DNA from: Piscicola geometra | Taxonomy: Eukaryota > Annelida > Clitellata > Hirudinida > Piscicolidae | DNA length: 64,000 nucleotides | Assembly: GCA_943735955.1 (NCBI GenBank) | Contig: OX030955.1 | Location: forward strand, 10,057,647-10,121,646 | Direction of reading: 5' to 3' | Notes under the pieces: generated by a model | Seen by the model: only the letters and a program-made list of their open reading frames with translations | Databases searched by the model: none | Told to the model about the DNA's origin: nothing | Shown here: one piece after another, positions 1 to 14,887 of the stretch | Layout of the letters: every line of letters starts with the position of its first letter | How positions within the stretch are numbered: the first letter of the stretch is position 1 | Position numbers and translations under genes: made by a program

Positions 1-172
1 AGCTTCTAATAAAACACAGTGCTGGTCGAGATTTTATCAAAATTTCTTTATATTGTCATATTTATTGTTTCTTCTTATTTTATTGAATTTTATTACTTTA
101 TTAGCATAAATTTGCATCTACGTCGACATCCGCGAGCTCACTTGAAAGTACAAGAAACCCTAAATGCAAGCC

Positions 173-270
173 TACAAGCAGGCATAGAAGCAAGCATACA
201 AGCAAGCATATAAGCAAGCATATAAGCAAGCATATAAGCGAGCATACAAGCAAGCATACAAGCAAGCACA
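173..270. repeat. 12-bp tandem repeat
   Basis: About eight copies of AAGCAAGCATAT/C with small variation. Confidence 0.85.
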
Positions 271-3200
271 AAATCATCCGTTGAAGCACAATCTCAAGAA
301 TCCATAAAAATAGGCTTAAAACGGCACACTCCATTCTAATAAATGCATGAAGCCTCACTACCAGCCACGATCAGACGCATACAACACACACAAATTTTTG
401 CTGAGACATCATACTTGCACAAGCTTCCACAGTCATTAATTCACAAGTGAAGAAAACTCATTAATAAATGTATAATTTTTTTATACTTGTATAGATTGAC
501 ATTTTTTGAATATGAGTAGTTAATACATAAGAGACAAGAGCGGAAAATTTGGCCGCAGAGAATACATTTCTCATGAAAGCCCTTTATGGTTTGAAAATTG
601 CAAAAAAATCATATTTTCATAAATATAGTCTGTTTTCATACATCCTTTCCATTTCCTTCTAATAGTTTGAAAACATTTTTTATGATTTTGCCTGAAGGTT
701 TGAAAATAATTTCAACAACTTTTTTTGGGATATTACAGTGTTTATTATAGACTTCTTCTAACCAATATGTCTTTTAAAATGTTAAAATTCTTACAAATGT
801 TCGAGTTTAATAGAGTCAAGCACAACACCAACCGGCACAAGAAATAATTAATGAATGTTATTAAATACTGCCAAATCAATCATCAAAACGTTCAAGGCTC
901 CTGGAACATATTTTTAGTTTTCTTCTTTTTCAGAACATTATTTTTCTTTTCGTAACTCATAAAAAGCAATGGAGTATTCAACTTTTCATCGTGATTTATA
1001 TTTCTAAAGTTTGCACTAATTCCTCTACTCTTCAAAGCTAAGCCTTTTATAAGCCAAACAACATGTATTCTTAGAAAAATGTTCAACTTTACTTATCAAT
1101 TACGTCTTAATGAAACAAAAGCAAGTAGCTAGACAAGATTCTAATTATAAAAAATTCATAAAGAAAAGACAAACGCACGAACAATCACACAAACACATGC
1201 AAATGCTACATCTGATATTAAAATAGACATCGTTCTTACTCAAAGGAAACGACAGTTTATCTGACATGTTTCAGAAGCACATGTTGCTTATCATGCGGGC
1301 TTATCGTGTGTTTAAGCCAGTCTGCCTGAGTGGCTCAACGGAAGTTTCGATCAACGTGGTGATGGCGGTGGATGTATGAAGAAACTTGGTTGCCCATAGG
1401 ATGAATGCTTGCTCCTTTATGAATATATATTTTTCAATATCATTGAGCTTTTATCTTTTTTTGATCCATTTACATCTCCATAATTGTATCTAAGATAGCA
1501 TTTTATTTGCACGTTAAGACGTTGGTGTGGGCTATGAAAAAGATTAACACTAAAGAATATTATAAGAATGAAGATGCTTCGGCCTAAAATACCAATTCAA
1601 TGGGCTTACCATTTTAATTTGGCAATAAAAAGAACTAATGGGCCTAATAAGAGGCTGTTGAAAGAAGCTTTAGGAAGACTTTTCAAGTAGTAATAATGCA
1701 GATACTTTGAGTAGTAAATTCAAATATTGAAAGTTGTTTCAATGTTTTGAATCAAAATAATTACAAAATAAACTTTTTTTAAAAAATGAACTTCAATAAA
1801 TATTAGTTTATACTGCGCTTAATAGCTTCAAAACATGAAAAATATTTTTTATCACGTCGAAAATTTCAGAAAATGCTGATCATGATTAGTTTTTGTTTAC
1901 TAAAACGCGTCAAAATCGATTAGCTGTGGCATCCATTCATCGATTTAGAATGAATAAGATCGTAGTTATGGTGATGTAACTAATGACAATGTCACGGGAG
2001 TGTAGTGGGTGTAAGTCTTGAGATGCATTTGCGAGTGCTAGATTAAAAAAGCTCTTAGAAAGAAGGAGCGCCTAAGCTGATTTTATCTGACTTTCGCTGT
2101 CATTTATGGACAGAAACAACTTTTATTGACTATGTGCGCAAGGAACGTACCAAGGATATGAAGAATGTGTTGTAGGTGTTACACTCGGGTTAAGTCGTAG
2201 ACTGTACTTACTTGATGCATAGTGAAAATGTGTGTATGAATACTAAATATAGATTAATCGCATTTTATTTTCTGAACATGGTAGTGGTGCATTTATAACA
2301 TTTGTCAATATAGCCCTAGACCGATGTGGGGCGGTATGCTGATGCGACTGCGCAATGTAAAATTTACAAAATATATTTTTTTTAAATCTTACTCAACCTT
2401 AAACCAAAAATTATGCTATAATCTAACTTCATTTTTGATGGTGAAGAAAGAGAACAAATGGGCACGCGGACCAAATCGTCATACGGAACGGAACACATAC
2501 ATTATGCGCGTGTGTGAGAAGGTATACTCAGTGAGGTTAAGAGGCTGTGGAACTCATCGTTAGTGCCTTAATGAAACGTGGTGTGGTATCATCATGGAGT
2601 AGATTGTCTTTAAAAAATCAAATTGTTTCATTAATTCGAGATATTATTTTCTTAAAAGCATGATCTCTATAATAATTCCAAACCCGGATGTACTAAAGTG
2701 GAATAATAAACCGTGGCTATGAGATAATAAAAATGGGTAGGTTAACAACATTAATTCACTATATTATCCCCATGCAAACAGTTCTTATCGCTGGAATGTT
2801 TATCTAATCTCATTCTCTTTTATCAACCTTACACGGACCCTAGCTAGTTAGGTTGTCACTGCATAATTTGGGATGATGAACAAAAATGAATATAACAAAT
2901 ATTCTATTGAGCTTTTTAAAGATATTTTAAGTCAAGTTTTTAAAATGTATTGAAACTATTTAAGCATAGTTTATACAAATTTCACGTGTAACTAATTTGT
3001 TAAATGTGAAAGACTTTTTAAAAATCAACGAAATTTTTTAATCTTAAGAAAAAATGTTAACTATAATTTTGCTTAAAATGTTTTTTTTATGCATCGCATC
3101 CTAAAAAGTTTTAACATTTTTTATTCTCAAGCAGGAAAGAGTAAACAACACATACAGATGCCGTAGAACAATTTGAAATGTCTGATGGAGAAATATAGAA

Positions 3201-6200
3201 TTTTATGGGGCTGTTAGAGAGGTCTTCTTTCAGCGTTATCTGGTCTTGTAGATTTTTAAGGCATGATAAGTCGTTGATGTTAGAGCCTTTGAAGCTTTCA
3301 TGGTGCTTTAAAGCTCTTTTATTAGGCATGTTGAAGTGATAAATATTGTGTTTGGTGGGTGCGGAAAGGTGAGATAGCTGTGGAAGATGGTTTCGTTAAC
3401 TTGCTGTAGTTGAAAAACATTTCCTGTGGCATTTAAAACAACCAGCATGGTTTTTCGAAAGATCATTCAGCCGAGTAAGAGGCTTTTCAAGGAAATAAAT
3501 CAAGCGACTTGAACTTAATTACTTAAAATGTATTAGACTTTATTTTTTTGAAATTTAATATTCTTATAAAGTCGATGAGTTATGGAGATAAAACTTTAAT
3601 AAGATACGCAGAAATCATTTTCAATCCCTGTCGTTAAGGATGGGAGAACGTGCCTTGATCGAGAAAGCAGGTTTGAGTAAGTCTGACAATTTATTCAATC
3701 ATCGTTAACGTTTAAGTTCACATTTCAAGAAAAGGCCAATCCTACAAAGGATTTCTTTGTACATTATGCAGATATATTCAATCTTTTGACTCACTCAAGT
3801 GACTGTTGATTGCGTAACGACGTTTGAAGACAGATGCTGTTGAATTCAAATGCGTCGTAAGGTCGTTTGGCGGCTTCCATGCATACAGTAAATAGTGCCT
3901 CTCAAAAAAAACTATTTTCTAGCTTCAAGGAAAACTCGAGACGAAAGAAAATCAAATAAACAAATAGATGAAGAGTGAATAGAATCTTGATGAATGTATC
4001 GATTCTTCGGACAAATTTGATAATGAAGGTGCTGACGTCATTAACTATAAGTTACCGCAATCCAGTTTGCCTTACATTAATCTGTATCATATTTCTGTTA
4101 GCAGCCGCGTGTTGCCGTAATCACGTTTAATGCAAATGTTCTTTTTGCCAGTCAAGGATGAGACTGTAGTCAAAAGGCATAATGGTTAAACCAAACGAGT
4201 TTATCTAGTTTATCTGACTTTTCCCTGAAGAAAATGTTTCGAATGGAACTTCTTTGAAATGCAATATCCCGTAGTAACATAAAATATTTCTTGGAATGTA
4301 CACGCCAGAGTTATAAAAAGTAAAGTGTAGTTTCAAAATTGAAAAAGAAGAATAACGAAAAAATGCTGAGAAAGAAAAGGTCAGATCACATCAGACAACA
4401 TACATGTAGGAAACACAATGCCTGTAATTGCTACTTCTAATTACTAATAATTGCTTATTTTGAGCCACAACTTCTACATGAGTTTCAGTGCTGACATGAT
4501 TTCCTTTCATGTTTATTTTACATGTTTTTCTAGTTTAATTAATATTTTTATTCCAGTCCCATCTATAATTACATTATGAGTTTGGGTGGGTAGGTTAAGA
4601 GAAAGCGACATAAAAATTCTGCACTACTCACGTACATTAAGATATTTGACCTAATTTACAAGCAATGACCTACTTACAAATGTATCTACTCCACACAGAG
4701 ATCGTTGATGGAGTGAGAAGAAACATGTCAAGAAAGATGGATGAAACAGCCTGCGTCTCATTGATTGAATTGATAAAAACTGGGAAGCCCTACGCACACA
4801 AGAAATTAATGTTGAAAGACACAAGCGCTTTTGCTACTTTTCATGGAACAAAATTTACGATTTAATTAATTTTGAAGTTTTTTTACCAATCTATCTTTTT
4901 CTCATTCAATCGATCAATCCTTTATATGAATGAATGCATGAAGTCTGAAGTATCGTTAACCTGACTGGAAAAATAAATGGGTGATTTGAACGATTGAGGA
5001 ACGATCCATCAATCAGGGAACAGGTAAAATAACAGAGATGTGCAGTTTCGAATGGAAATATTAATAGTTTAAATTGGGAAAAGGCAACATGTTCATTCAC
5101 ATCGCTGAAGTGAGTAAGTCGAATATCTAATCCGAGATGCGAAACAGATGTTGTTTGCATTAAACTTTCAACAAAACCGATCATTGTTTCAACGAATCGC
5201 CTCATATCCACACACTCAAATGCACACGTGTGCCAACATGAGCGAACGAATTATCACGAAAACAAATAAAAGTATGACTTTCGAAAACACATTTCGCCTC
5301 ATAAAGCCGCCTCGTAATGCTGCGAAATGTTCCCACTCAATAAAAAGTCGATTATACCAAAACACGGAAATTCATGGGTATGGAAAAATTAGCGAGAAAG
5401 AATAAAAATAGGCAGGAGGTAGGAGGTTTTATGAAGATGGGCGAGGAAGGCGGATGAGCGAGGATTGTGCGTGTCAGTTGTAATGCCAGTGAATTGAGAC
5501 AAGTTTGCTGACTTTTTTATGCGAATCGGCTGTTTGGACTGTGAATTTATTTTTACTTTAAAGTTTTTCTATTTTTAAAAAATAAATAATTAATTGATGT
5601 AATTTATTGGTAGGTATTAAATCAGAAAATTTATTCGCATTTTTCACCTATTTTAAATAATTGGATTATAATGATTACCGTAACTTGTTCCAAGGTAAAC
5701 ACTTTCACTTACCAAGTTCTAAAGAGAAAACAAACGTTGATAAAAATAATAACACTGTAGCACCTCTAGGCATTTGTCTAGAGGCTATAAATATATTCAG
5801 CACACGTTCAGTAGTACTCAGTTAGACAAAATTCATTTTTGAAGTTTTCTTGTAGTCACAGACATTGAAAAATTTCTGAGTAAGAAAAAACTTTCTTCGG
5901 TATAATTCTTCGGGTAGATTAGTGTTTTGGTTTAAAAATTTATGCAAATGTATCTCTTGTGAATTTGTTAGATTTTCGAAAGTATGTCGACTCCTAATAA
6001 ATTTTCCTCGAGATATTTATGCACAAAGGCCAAAATGAATATTTAAATTCACTACAAGCGCCATAGATAACTCGATCGGTACTCGTAGGGAGAGTATTTC
6101 AGTGATGTCTGGTGATGACTACAAGTGACGTTAGAAGTGTTGTTCAGTAATATATACAAAACTTAATTTAATGTAATTATCCGAAATGCCAAGTTATAGT

Positions 6201-9200
6201 GCTTATAAAGAGCATGGCAATTTATGAGTAAGAACAGTATCACTACAATGTAAACATTCCCTTATCAGCTCACAACGGGCCGGGACGTGGCTTGGTTTAT
6301 AGTATCTTGTTTCTTCGTAAACTTTCTTAGAGACAAATTGTCCGGTTCAAAAGCAACTCCGTGATCGAAAGCATGTTTAAATTATAACTTGAGTCATGTC
6401 TTACGCCAGCAGAATCACTCACCGAGAGATGAGTTTAAAGTGGATAGCAATTATTTTTGACGGACCCGGTGTAAGTAATTAAAATAATTGGACGTATGAA
6501 GAATTTTTTGCATTAAGATAAATTCATTCTTCCTTTATAACATTTCCGTTTGGTGTCTTTTGATGTTGTTTTCTTCTTATTTTTCAGCTTTTCATTTATT
6601 TATTAAAAATATATTTGACTCGCTCATAATCTAAAATCTATCGTAATAACGGCTAGAATAAATTCTTAATTAAGTTCACCGAGTGCTATTAAATGCTAGG
6701 ACTATGATATCAGTGATGTAGAATGACAAAATTTCATATAGTTTTTCTGATCTGAATGAATGAATAAATATGGATTCAAGTCATGACTATGCGACTTGCT
6801 AAGTTCAGATTACAAGCAAACTAATATGGTAGGAAAGAATGTGAGTTGTCTATGTTTTGTAATTATCATTCTATTCATACAATATTTCAATACCAATGCA
6901 ATTGAGCCCGAACTATGTCTTGCAGCGAGATATCATTATTTATGGTAGTATTAGATAGAATACCGTAGAAGACCGAACTCTTTGGACATTCATGATTTAA
7001 GAACAACACCCTTTTTCTGAAAAATAATTTGTTTTTTGGGTTTTTGTTTTAGGCATAATATTTTAACCAGGCTATTTAAACACTCAAATGTCTATTGTGG
7101 TACTTATGGCGTTTGATGTTTAACAAAGAACTTAGCAATATTAATGAGATTTTGAAAGTATATATTTAACAATTTTAATATAAAATAAGATATAAAGAGC
7201 GGTGTATTAAATAAAAAACTAATGAGCAAAAAACTGTAATATTAATCGATTTAGACATTTTATAAAACATTATTTTTATTTTTGTATTTTAATATATGTT
7301 TATTTTTGTTTTTTAAATAGTGAAATTTGAATATTATTTTCATCCAATTATTTTAATCAATTAATTGAAAATAAAACTTTCCTAAATCAATAATTGTATT
7401 GGAATCCATTCAAAGGCAAGAACAAGCCACCAATCAATCAAGAACTAGATGCAGACATGCATGCAGTGATGCAGCACCCCTTATCAATAACTCACTCCTC
7501 AACTCCGACACTAGTCTTATAAATTTCCAAAGTGCACTTTAACAATTGCTTGTTCTTTTGCGAAAGAATCAGTTCCATTATTTTGTTGCAATCTATGTTT
7601 ATAGTCTTGCGAACCCACGAGGCATTCATCATGAATTATTTATCGTGCCGGATTCAGCCGAAATGTTAATAATTTAAACTTAAAGCGACGTGAGTTTTGC
7701 CATTTTGCTTTTTTTCTGAGAAATAAAGTTTAATAAAGTGAATGTATTCATTTTATTTAAAAAACAGAAATATTATTCCCAAAAAACTATATGATGAATT
7801 AGTGTTGGTAATGGGCTGTGCTGTAAAACGGATATTCTGCATATAATGGCAATCAAAGGGTCTTGTGCTGTGTGAGATGGCTTTCCTGATTTATGAGATA
7901 ATAGATTCGGAAGAATGGTCAGCGTCATTACTTGGGGCAGCTTATTGTGGAGAGTCCTTGATAAATTATGCACATTGATAGTTCATTTGCATAATTGTTA
8001 CGAGCATCTCTTAAAACACAATATACATTATATTTGCATAATAATTGTTTTATACCCCTATTTCCCTTTCATCTGGACATCAATAGAGGCCGTTGAGTAA
8101 TTAGAGTGGATGAGGGCAATAAAAGAGATGGGACATCTGGGACGAGAACGAAAAATATAACGGCATCGATCATGCGCTGGCCAAAGACTTCCGAAAATAA
8201 ATACTAATTTTCCAAATCAAACATGCTGGGTACACGTCGGCTAAAGCTATAAATTTCAATTTCGAATTCAAACAAAGTTTTTCGAGAAAATTCAAGTGCG
8301 AAATTTAACACGAGAATTAGCGAGTCGAAAGGGAAAACAGGTACTCGAAAGTTTTACAAGTGCTTTTTCATTATATTAGTTGCGAATTGCATTATGAACA
8401 GAGGTGTTCCAAAGAGTGTCCAGGTTACATAAATAACCTTTTAAATACTGTCCGTGAGGCTAGAAAAAGATACATAAATTCATTACAAAAACTTTTAAGG
8501 TAGGTTCATCGAACATATTCTATTTCAAAAGGCTTTCAAAAAAATTTAAATGATCAAAAAAATGTATTTTTATACTTAAATACATGAAAATTCTATTATT
8601 ACACGAAAGCTGTTTTCATTTTAAGGGCTGTAAAATTCCCATCTTTAATACGAACAATAGAACCCCACAATGCATAAAGAACTTCAAAGAACAAAGTCTT
8701 TTCTTTCACAACATGCCATACATCACATTTGCTTCTTCAAAACTAAAGAGAAATAAGACTCACAGAGGGTTGGAAGTGTTCCAATAGATAGGGGCTAGCT
8801 GCAGTTTCTGAGGTAGAGTGAAGTGGAGAAGGAAGATGATGGTCAGATAAGACCACATTTCATCTTCTACCAAGCAGAACCCAGTAATCGACAAAACTTG
8901 AGTTGAATGTACTCACCTAACTGTACAACAAAAGTGCTAGTAGTGTCATTTTAGCGGTTGATTGGGTTTTTATGCTCCTAATAATTGAGACCTAATTACA
9001 AGTCTTTTTGATTCCTTTTATCAGTTATAGTTACCGAGTTTTATTTATTTATTAGCTTCTAACATGCAGACTATTAAATCTTTCAAGCGAAAACTAGGTT
9101 TATTTCAACTCTTTTCTTAGCAATAAACTACAAATTAACTTGGAATGCGATAACAGCGTTTATAGATAATAATACCAATTCCTTTTCCAAGCTTTATTAA

Positions 9201-12200
9201 TTTATAGATATTTCACAAACAATCTATTAAACCAATTTTCTAACATATATTGTTTTGACATGAAGTAACTTCAGTAAATTCACATTCAAAACTTCGAGAC
9301 TCTATCCTGCGGGTGTCTGATAAGAGACAGAGAAGAAGGAAACAACTATAAGCAACAGGCTTTTATGGTCTTTATCCTCCCTTTTATAAACCATCCCTTT
9401 CCTACATACATATATATATTTATATGATTCATATGGTTTAAAAGGTTTCTGTGAACTGCGTATCATACATATATTCATAGATCCATGAAGACAAAATATG
9501 TAAATTACAATGATTCGATGTAATATATAAAATAGCATTAATAAAAGTATATTTTACGTAATAAATCAAATAAAAGAATTCAGTTAATTATGCTTCAAAT
9601 AAGGCCTCGAAGAAGTAATTAAACTAACAATTAATGTAACTAAGTTACATTATAACTTGTTATGTCAATAAATGAACAGGTGTGATAATGGTTTCTTTAG
9701 AAATAGAAAAATCTATTTATTAAACTAATTATAACATTTTCTAATTTGTTAAGCCTAAAGCTGTGCCAAGCATTTCAGGAATTTTGATTAGAAGTTTGAC
9801 TGCTAATGCTAACATCTTGCCAAATTCTATTTCAATTGAATTCGTTAGTTAGTGGCGGTGTATGTCTTTCTACTCAAAAGAAGCTTTGTGGTCTGTAGCC
9901 TAATGGAATGTTTTTACGAAAGAACTGATGGTATATTGAAAACACATGATGCATTGGAAACATCTCAGACACAATGCATCTTTCCGAAAATAGAAAGTTC
10001 TCAATACATGTAATGACTCGCCATTAATAATTCTTCAGGAATATATTGTTCAAATTATGTTAAAAACGACAAATAATTGGAAACTTTTTTCGCTCTTTTA
10101 TGTCCGAATGACAAATCACCTTTCAGTGCTGTCTTCATCATTTCAGTTAACGCGTCATAACCGTTGGAAAAGTAGTTATTATCATTCTCAACTCTTTGGT
10201 TTAAAGCCGAATTAAAATAATAATGTTTTTTTTAAAAAGTAACTTTTTGAAAATATTTTTTTCATTTTCCCAACTCATAGTATGAGTCATAATATGTCAT
10301 TGAGTCATATATCAAACTGAAAATTCAACATTCTCCCATGCGACTGGCGAGACGAAGAATTAGAAATTAAATTTATTTATTAAAGCGATAGCATCTTAAC
10401 TCATATAACTTACAGGTTATTCCAAGGCTCAAGAGATTCAATTATTTATAAGTTTCAAGTCTTCCATGATAAATACATAAAGAAATTTACTGCTTTTTTG
10501 TATGCAAAGTATCAAACCAAGCAGAAGTATTCTCAATAAAAATCACACGCCTCATGAATTTTGCAATCCTATAAATTGGATGGAACTTGTATAAATTAAT
10601 TGATCTGCAGACGCAGTAAGGCGTGAATGTGCCTATATGAAAATATCTTTTTTATGGTCCTCTAATTTTTATTTTGTGAATAAAAATCAATGTTGAAAAT
10701 CAACATCAAAACCCGCCCCAAGCCAAATATTGCTTCTTCACTCGCTTAATGAATGTTTGTTTTTGAAAAAAGGAAAGATTACGAAAATTTATTGACTTAG
10801 AATAAACAAGTTTTAATATTGTGATCTGTTGTGCGTCATTCTTACTTGCCTCATAAAAGTGTCTTTCAGCGCCATTGATAACTACGTACCCAGTCCTCTG
10901 TACACTAGCCATTACAAAGTCGGTTTTTTACCCCAGCCACTGGTTTAAACTTATTTTTCAGAATCACTTGTTTTTTAAATATATGAGCACTACATTTTTG
11001 CTCTTTTGTATTTTCTTGTTTGTAACAGCCTTTGAACTCATTTTATTTTACGATCTGACAAGCCGATCAATTAGTTCAATGACAAGCTTATCGATTATTA
11101 CATTTTTTCCAACTTTGAAATACTCTATTATTGGAGTTCATCAACTTTTTTCATATAAAATTCTGAAACTAAAAATCTTGTTTTAAATATTTCGTTTTTG
11201 AGTGGATTAAAATTTCAGATATTATCGAGAATTTAAAAATGTTTTCGTTAATTTTGAATGTTATGTATAACAAACCTATATTATGTTTTTAATCTACCAT
11301 ATGAGTCGTTTATCTCATTCTAACTTAATAAACATAAAATTAATTCTCTAACATCTATCTCAAAAATCTACGATCATCTCAATCTTCCCTAAAAAAAGAA
11401 ATGGGTTTCACTAAAACGTAAAAACACAACCACAGTACTTTCCCATAAACATAAGCAGTGTTTACGTATGTTTATGGAACACACATACTCATAAAGGTAT
11501 GAAGGATAGAACACGCTAAAGGATTTTAAAAGACAAACAATGCGGGCCGTTGTGATCACGTCTTAAGGAACAAATACCGACGGGTCGTTGGTGCATTTGA
11601 AAGCCTCTTATTAGTGCTAGTCTTGGAATTAATCATGTCTCACTTCTCAAAGCATTGCGATAGCTCTTTCCGCTGATTACGTTTTTATAATGTATTCACG
11701 AGCAGTGTCTTTAGAGGTATGATGGTGAGGGTTAGTTGGTCTACTCATGCATGAAAGCGGCGTGCTATACGCAGCAATATTCCAGGTTAGAAGCAACTGA
11801 AAACAGGATATAAAAATAGTATTTCACATAAAATGCATGCAGCCTTAGAGATTTTTGCGATGGATTTCCCAAGAGACGTCGTCAGCCACGCCTATCCGCA
11901 GATACTCGGTAAATAAGATTTATTCCTTGATATGTGGATAGGCCATTATTTATATAGTCTTGTTCAATTCATTTAGCTGTCAATATTCTTTTTAATTTTC
12001 AAATGTTTTCGGATTATTTATACTTATCTGGTTTCTTCTAAATCTGTTTTTTCGATCAGTGTAGCATTCATAATTTGTAAGTTATTCATACAAATATTGT
12101 TTTCTTCCTTTTTACAAACATTAATTTTTCAAGTTTTTTTAAATTCAGATATTCTATCAGTAACTCTATTATTCATTTTTAATTGTTTATTGACATATTT

Positions 12201-12357
12201 TTTTATTATTTCTTTTCAAGCTTTTGAATCGAAAATCGAAATTAAGTTTATTATTCAAATACATTTGGTGTACTCTAATTTTTTAATTGTAGGTTTTGTT
12301 ATCTTTAGAACTTGGTATCCTTAACTCATTGCATTATAATACCCTTTCAGAAATAGG
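271..12357. other. Gene-free AT-rich DNA
   Basis: No ORF with recognisable homology, no spliced gene and no intact RNA gene seen. Short ORFs here have the biased Phe/Ile/Lys/Asn composition of random AT-rich sequence. Confidence 0.55.
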
Positions 12358-12659
12358 CAAGGACGGCGATCTGCTGCAAATTTTGGGAGGGTCCTGGGGT
12401 CGGGACTTCCCCTCCCCCACTTAAAAAAAACTTTTTTAAAGTTTTTTTTTAATACAAATATTTAAGTAAGCAAAGAATAGTTTTGGTTTTAGACAGCTAT
12501 CACTAAAACTAAACATACTCACAATGTTTTACTATATAAACATTCTGTTTTATGCCATGGTTGACGATTATGCTCGTATAAAAAAAAGCTTCAAAGTGTT
12601 TTTATTTTAAAAAGTGAGAAGGTCCGGACCCCAAGACTCTCCCAGGATCCCTGCTCATG
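12358..12659. mobile_element. 302-bp TIR element related to the 60-bp foldback element
   Basis: The left end reads CAAGGACGGCGATC...GGGAGGGTCCTGGGGTC and the reverse complement of the right end CATGAGCAGGGATCCTGGGA...CTTGGGGTC; both resemble the arms of the 32,977 element. Flanks GAAATAGG and TAACTAGG match at 6 of 8 positions, consistent with a decayed 8-bp duplication. The interior is AT-rich and noncoding. Confidence 0.6.
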
Positions 12660-14855
12660 TAACTAGGCACCCAACAATTTAACTTTTAAGAAAACTATGG
12701 ATTTTAGTAACAGACTAATTATCTTTTGTTACTTTAAATTCTCTTCAATCAGTCCGTTGACTTCTAGGCAAGCATCAACAACGGGGTTTGGACCGTCTTG
12801 AAGAATAAGAAACATCAACTTTCTTTTGCTTTTTTCCCAGAATTTAGCTTTCACTAACTAGCTGAATATGGTGATACCAAAGTCACTAAGACTAAAGAAA
12901 GCATGGAAGGTAAGTTCGAAAAAAATGATTAGCCGCAGGGGAGGTAGCTAACACACACAAAAAGTGGTGGATAAAGATGACTCAGACTTCATCAATGATG
13001 TTACTCCACCAAAAAAAACAGCAAAAACAACAAGTCAAACAAATAAAAGCCTTAAACTTGGTCAAGGCTTGTTTGAAGACCGAATTCACGGACTCGTTGA
13101 AAATTGCTTTATATTTTGTTGAAAACTCTTGGTGGAATTTTCATCAAGTTTAACACAGCTATTTTCCTCAATGCTGCAGTAGAAAGTTGATTTCCAATGG
13201 GAAAAAACATCTAAAGTGCCAAAAGATCATCTCTGACAGATAAAAACTACAAGTTAGTACTTTTAACGAAAGGGAACATGCATCTCATAGATAAAATGCA
13301 GAAAGAGAATGAAAAGACATATTACATTATGTATATAGGGTTTTTTTTCCTTTGTGTCATTTTTTAATTATTTATCTGCTATTTAAAACTTTATTCATTA
13401 TTTTTTTCCTTTATTAAGCCAAAAAAAGTTTATATTATAATAGGATAATTGTGATTTATTTAGGCTTTTGTGAACTCAACTTTTTTTCAAAATACAAAAA
13501 AAGTAACGTTTCAAAGTTTAACATTAGCTTCCTTTAAAATGATTTTTAATTATTAACTGTTGACGAAGTTGAGAATTTCAGTTAACGGATTACATGTTTT
13601 TGATTAACTATGCCCATTTGTGAATGCTTTTATTTTCCCAAAAAAATTCCACCGATTTAAAAAAAACTTTTCAGTCATAAGGCTAGTTTTATGGACGATG
13701 TTAATGCATTTTTTGATCATGAACATAAACCCTTTGAATATTGATAAACGATAATTAAATATATATTCGTTTTTTCCATTGTTATTCTCTTTTTAATATT
13801 GTATAAAGCTTTCGCATTAGATATAGAATGATTTTTATGGCTTGTTTTAGGCTGATCACTTATTTATGTTCTGAAGTATTAGAAAGTATTTTCTGTCCTC
13901 TTTACAGCCTAGATTTTAACCTACTACTTCGGAAAAATACCAATTGGTCTATGCACAGTATAAAACCACCGATATTTTGTTTTGTTTTAAAACTTTCAAA
14001 TTATTTTTGTGATGTCTGCTTCAAAATCAGAGAGTTATATCTGCGAAATCATTGCTATCTAGGATTACTCAAATGATGAAAGGAATATATTCAGTTGGAG
14101 CACATGGCTGTCTTTTGATATTGCAGTTGATGGCTTATTTATCCCTTCCAAAGTGCTCGTGAATATGGGAAACAGCATTTAGCACTATTTATTCAATTTA
14201 ATCCGAAAATAATGAATCCTTTCAATGCCAATAAATCGAAGAACGTTTTTTCTTTCAGACGTATTTAGGAGACAGGATCTTCGAGCGTTTATAACAATTG
14301 AAGAGGGTGTTAGGGGGTGCTTGATTGTTAGCGGCAGTAATTAACCCTCCCCGATTCATCACTTCTTCTTGATCTCTTCTAAGCATTCAACATCTGCTTC
14401 TTCCTATTGTGCCGTGCACACGTGTACTCACATTAAGCCTTTTGTGTACGTGAGTTGCTTTTGTGTGTGCTTGTGTGGGTTTATGTGTTGTCAATGGGGG
14501 TGTGTAAGTTGGTTGAAAAAAAAACAATTTTCTTCTAAGTTTTGTGAAAATATGCAGAAGCGAGTATGGAGATTTAATTTTTCATATGTGACTAGCAAAA
14601 CGCTTGTGTGGGCATTGATTTTTTTGTACCTAAGTGTCGGCTCATGTGCAGAAGTTGAAAGTTAAACGGACAAATTACATTTTCAGTTTTTTTCGAATTT
14701 TTGTTTTATTGGTTGTAACCCCAGATTAAGAAGAAAATAAGTTGTTTAAAAACAAATAATTTTTAGCATGTGATATTTTTGTCAAACACCACGCACAATA
14801 ATTTATATATCACGTGTCTTTGATACAATGGTATGTAGGTTATTTGATATCATTG

Positions 14856-14887
<32 letters not shown>

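Noticed and set aside
1316..1350. Second tRNA-like A box (CTGCCTGAGTGGCTCAACGG)
   Set aside because: No stems or B box could be paired; the similarity is short.
10875..11186. 103-codon hydrophobic ORF
   Set aside because: Phe/Leu/Ile/Ser composition of random AT-rich DNA; no splice sites or homology.
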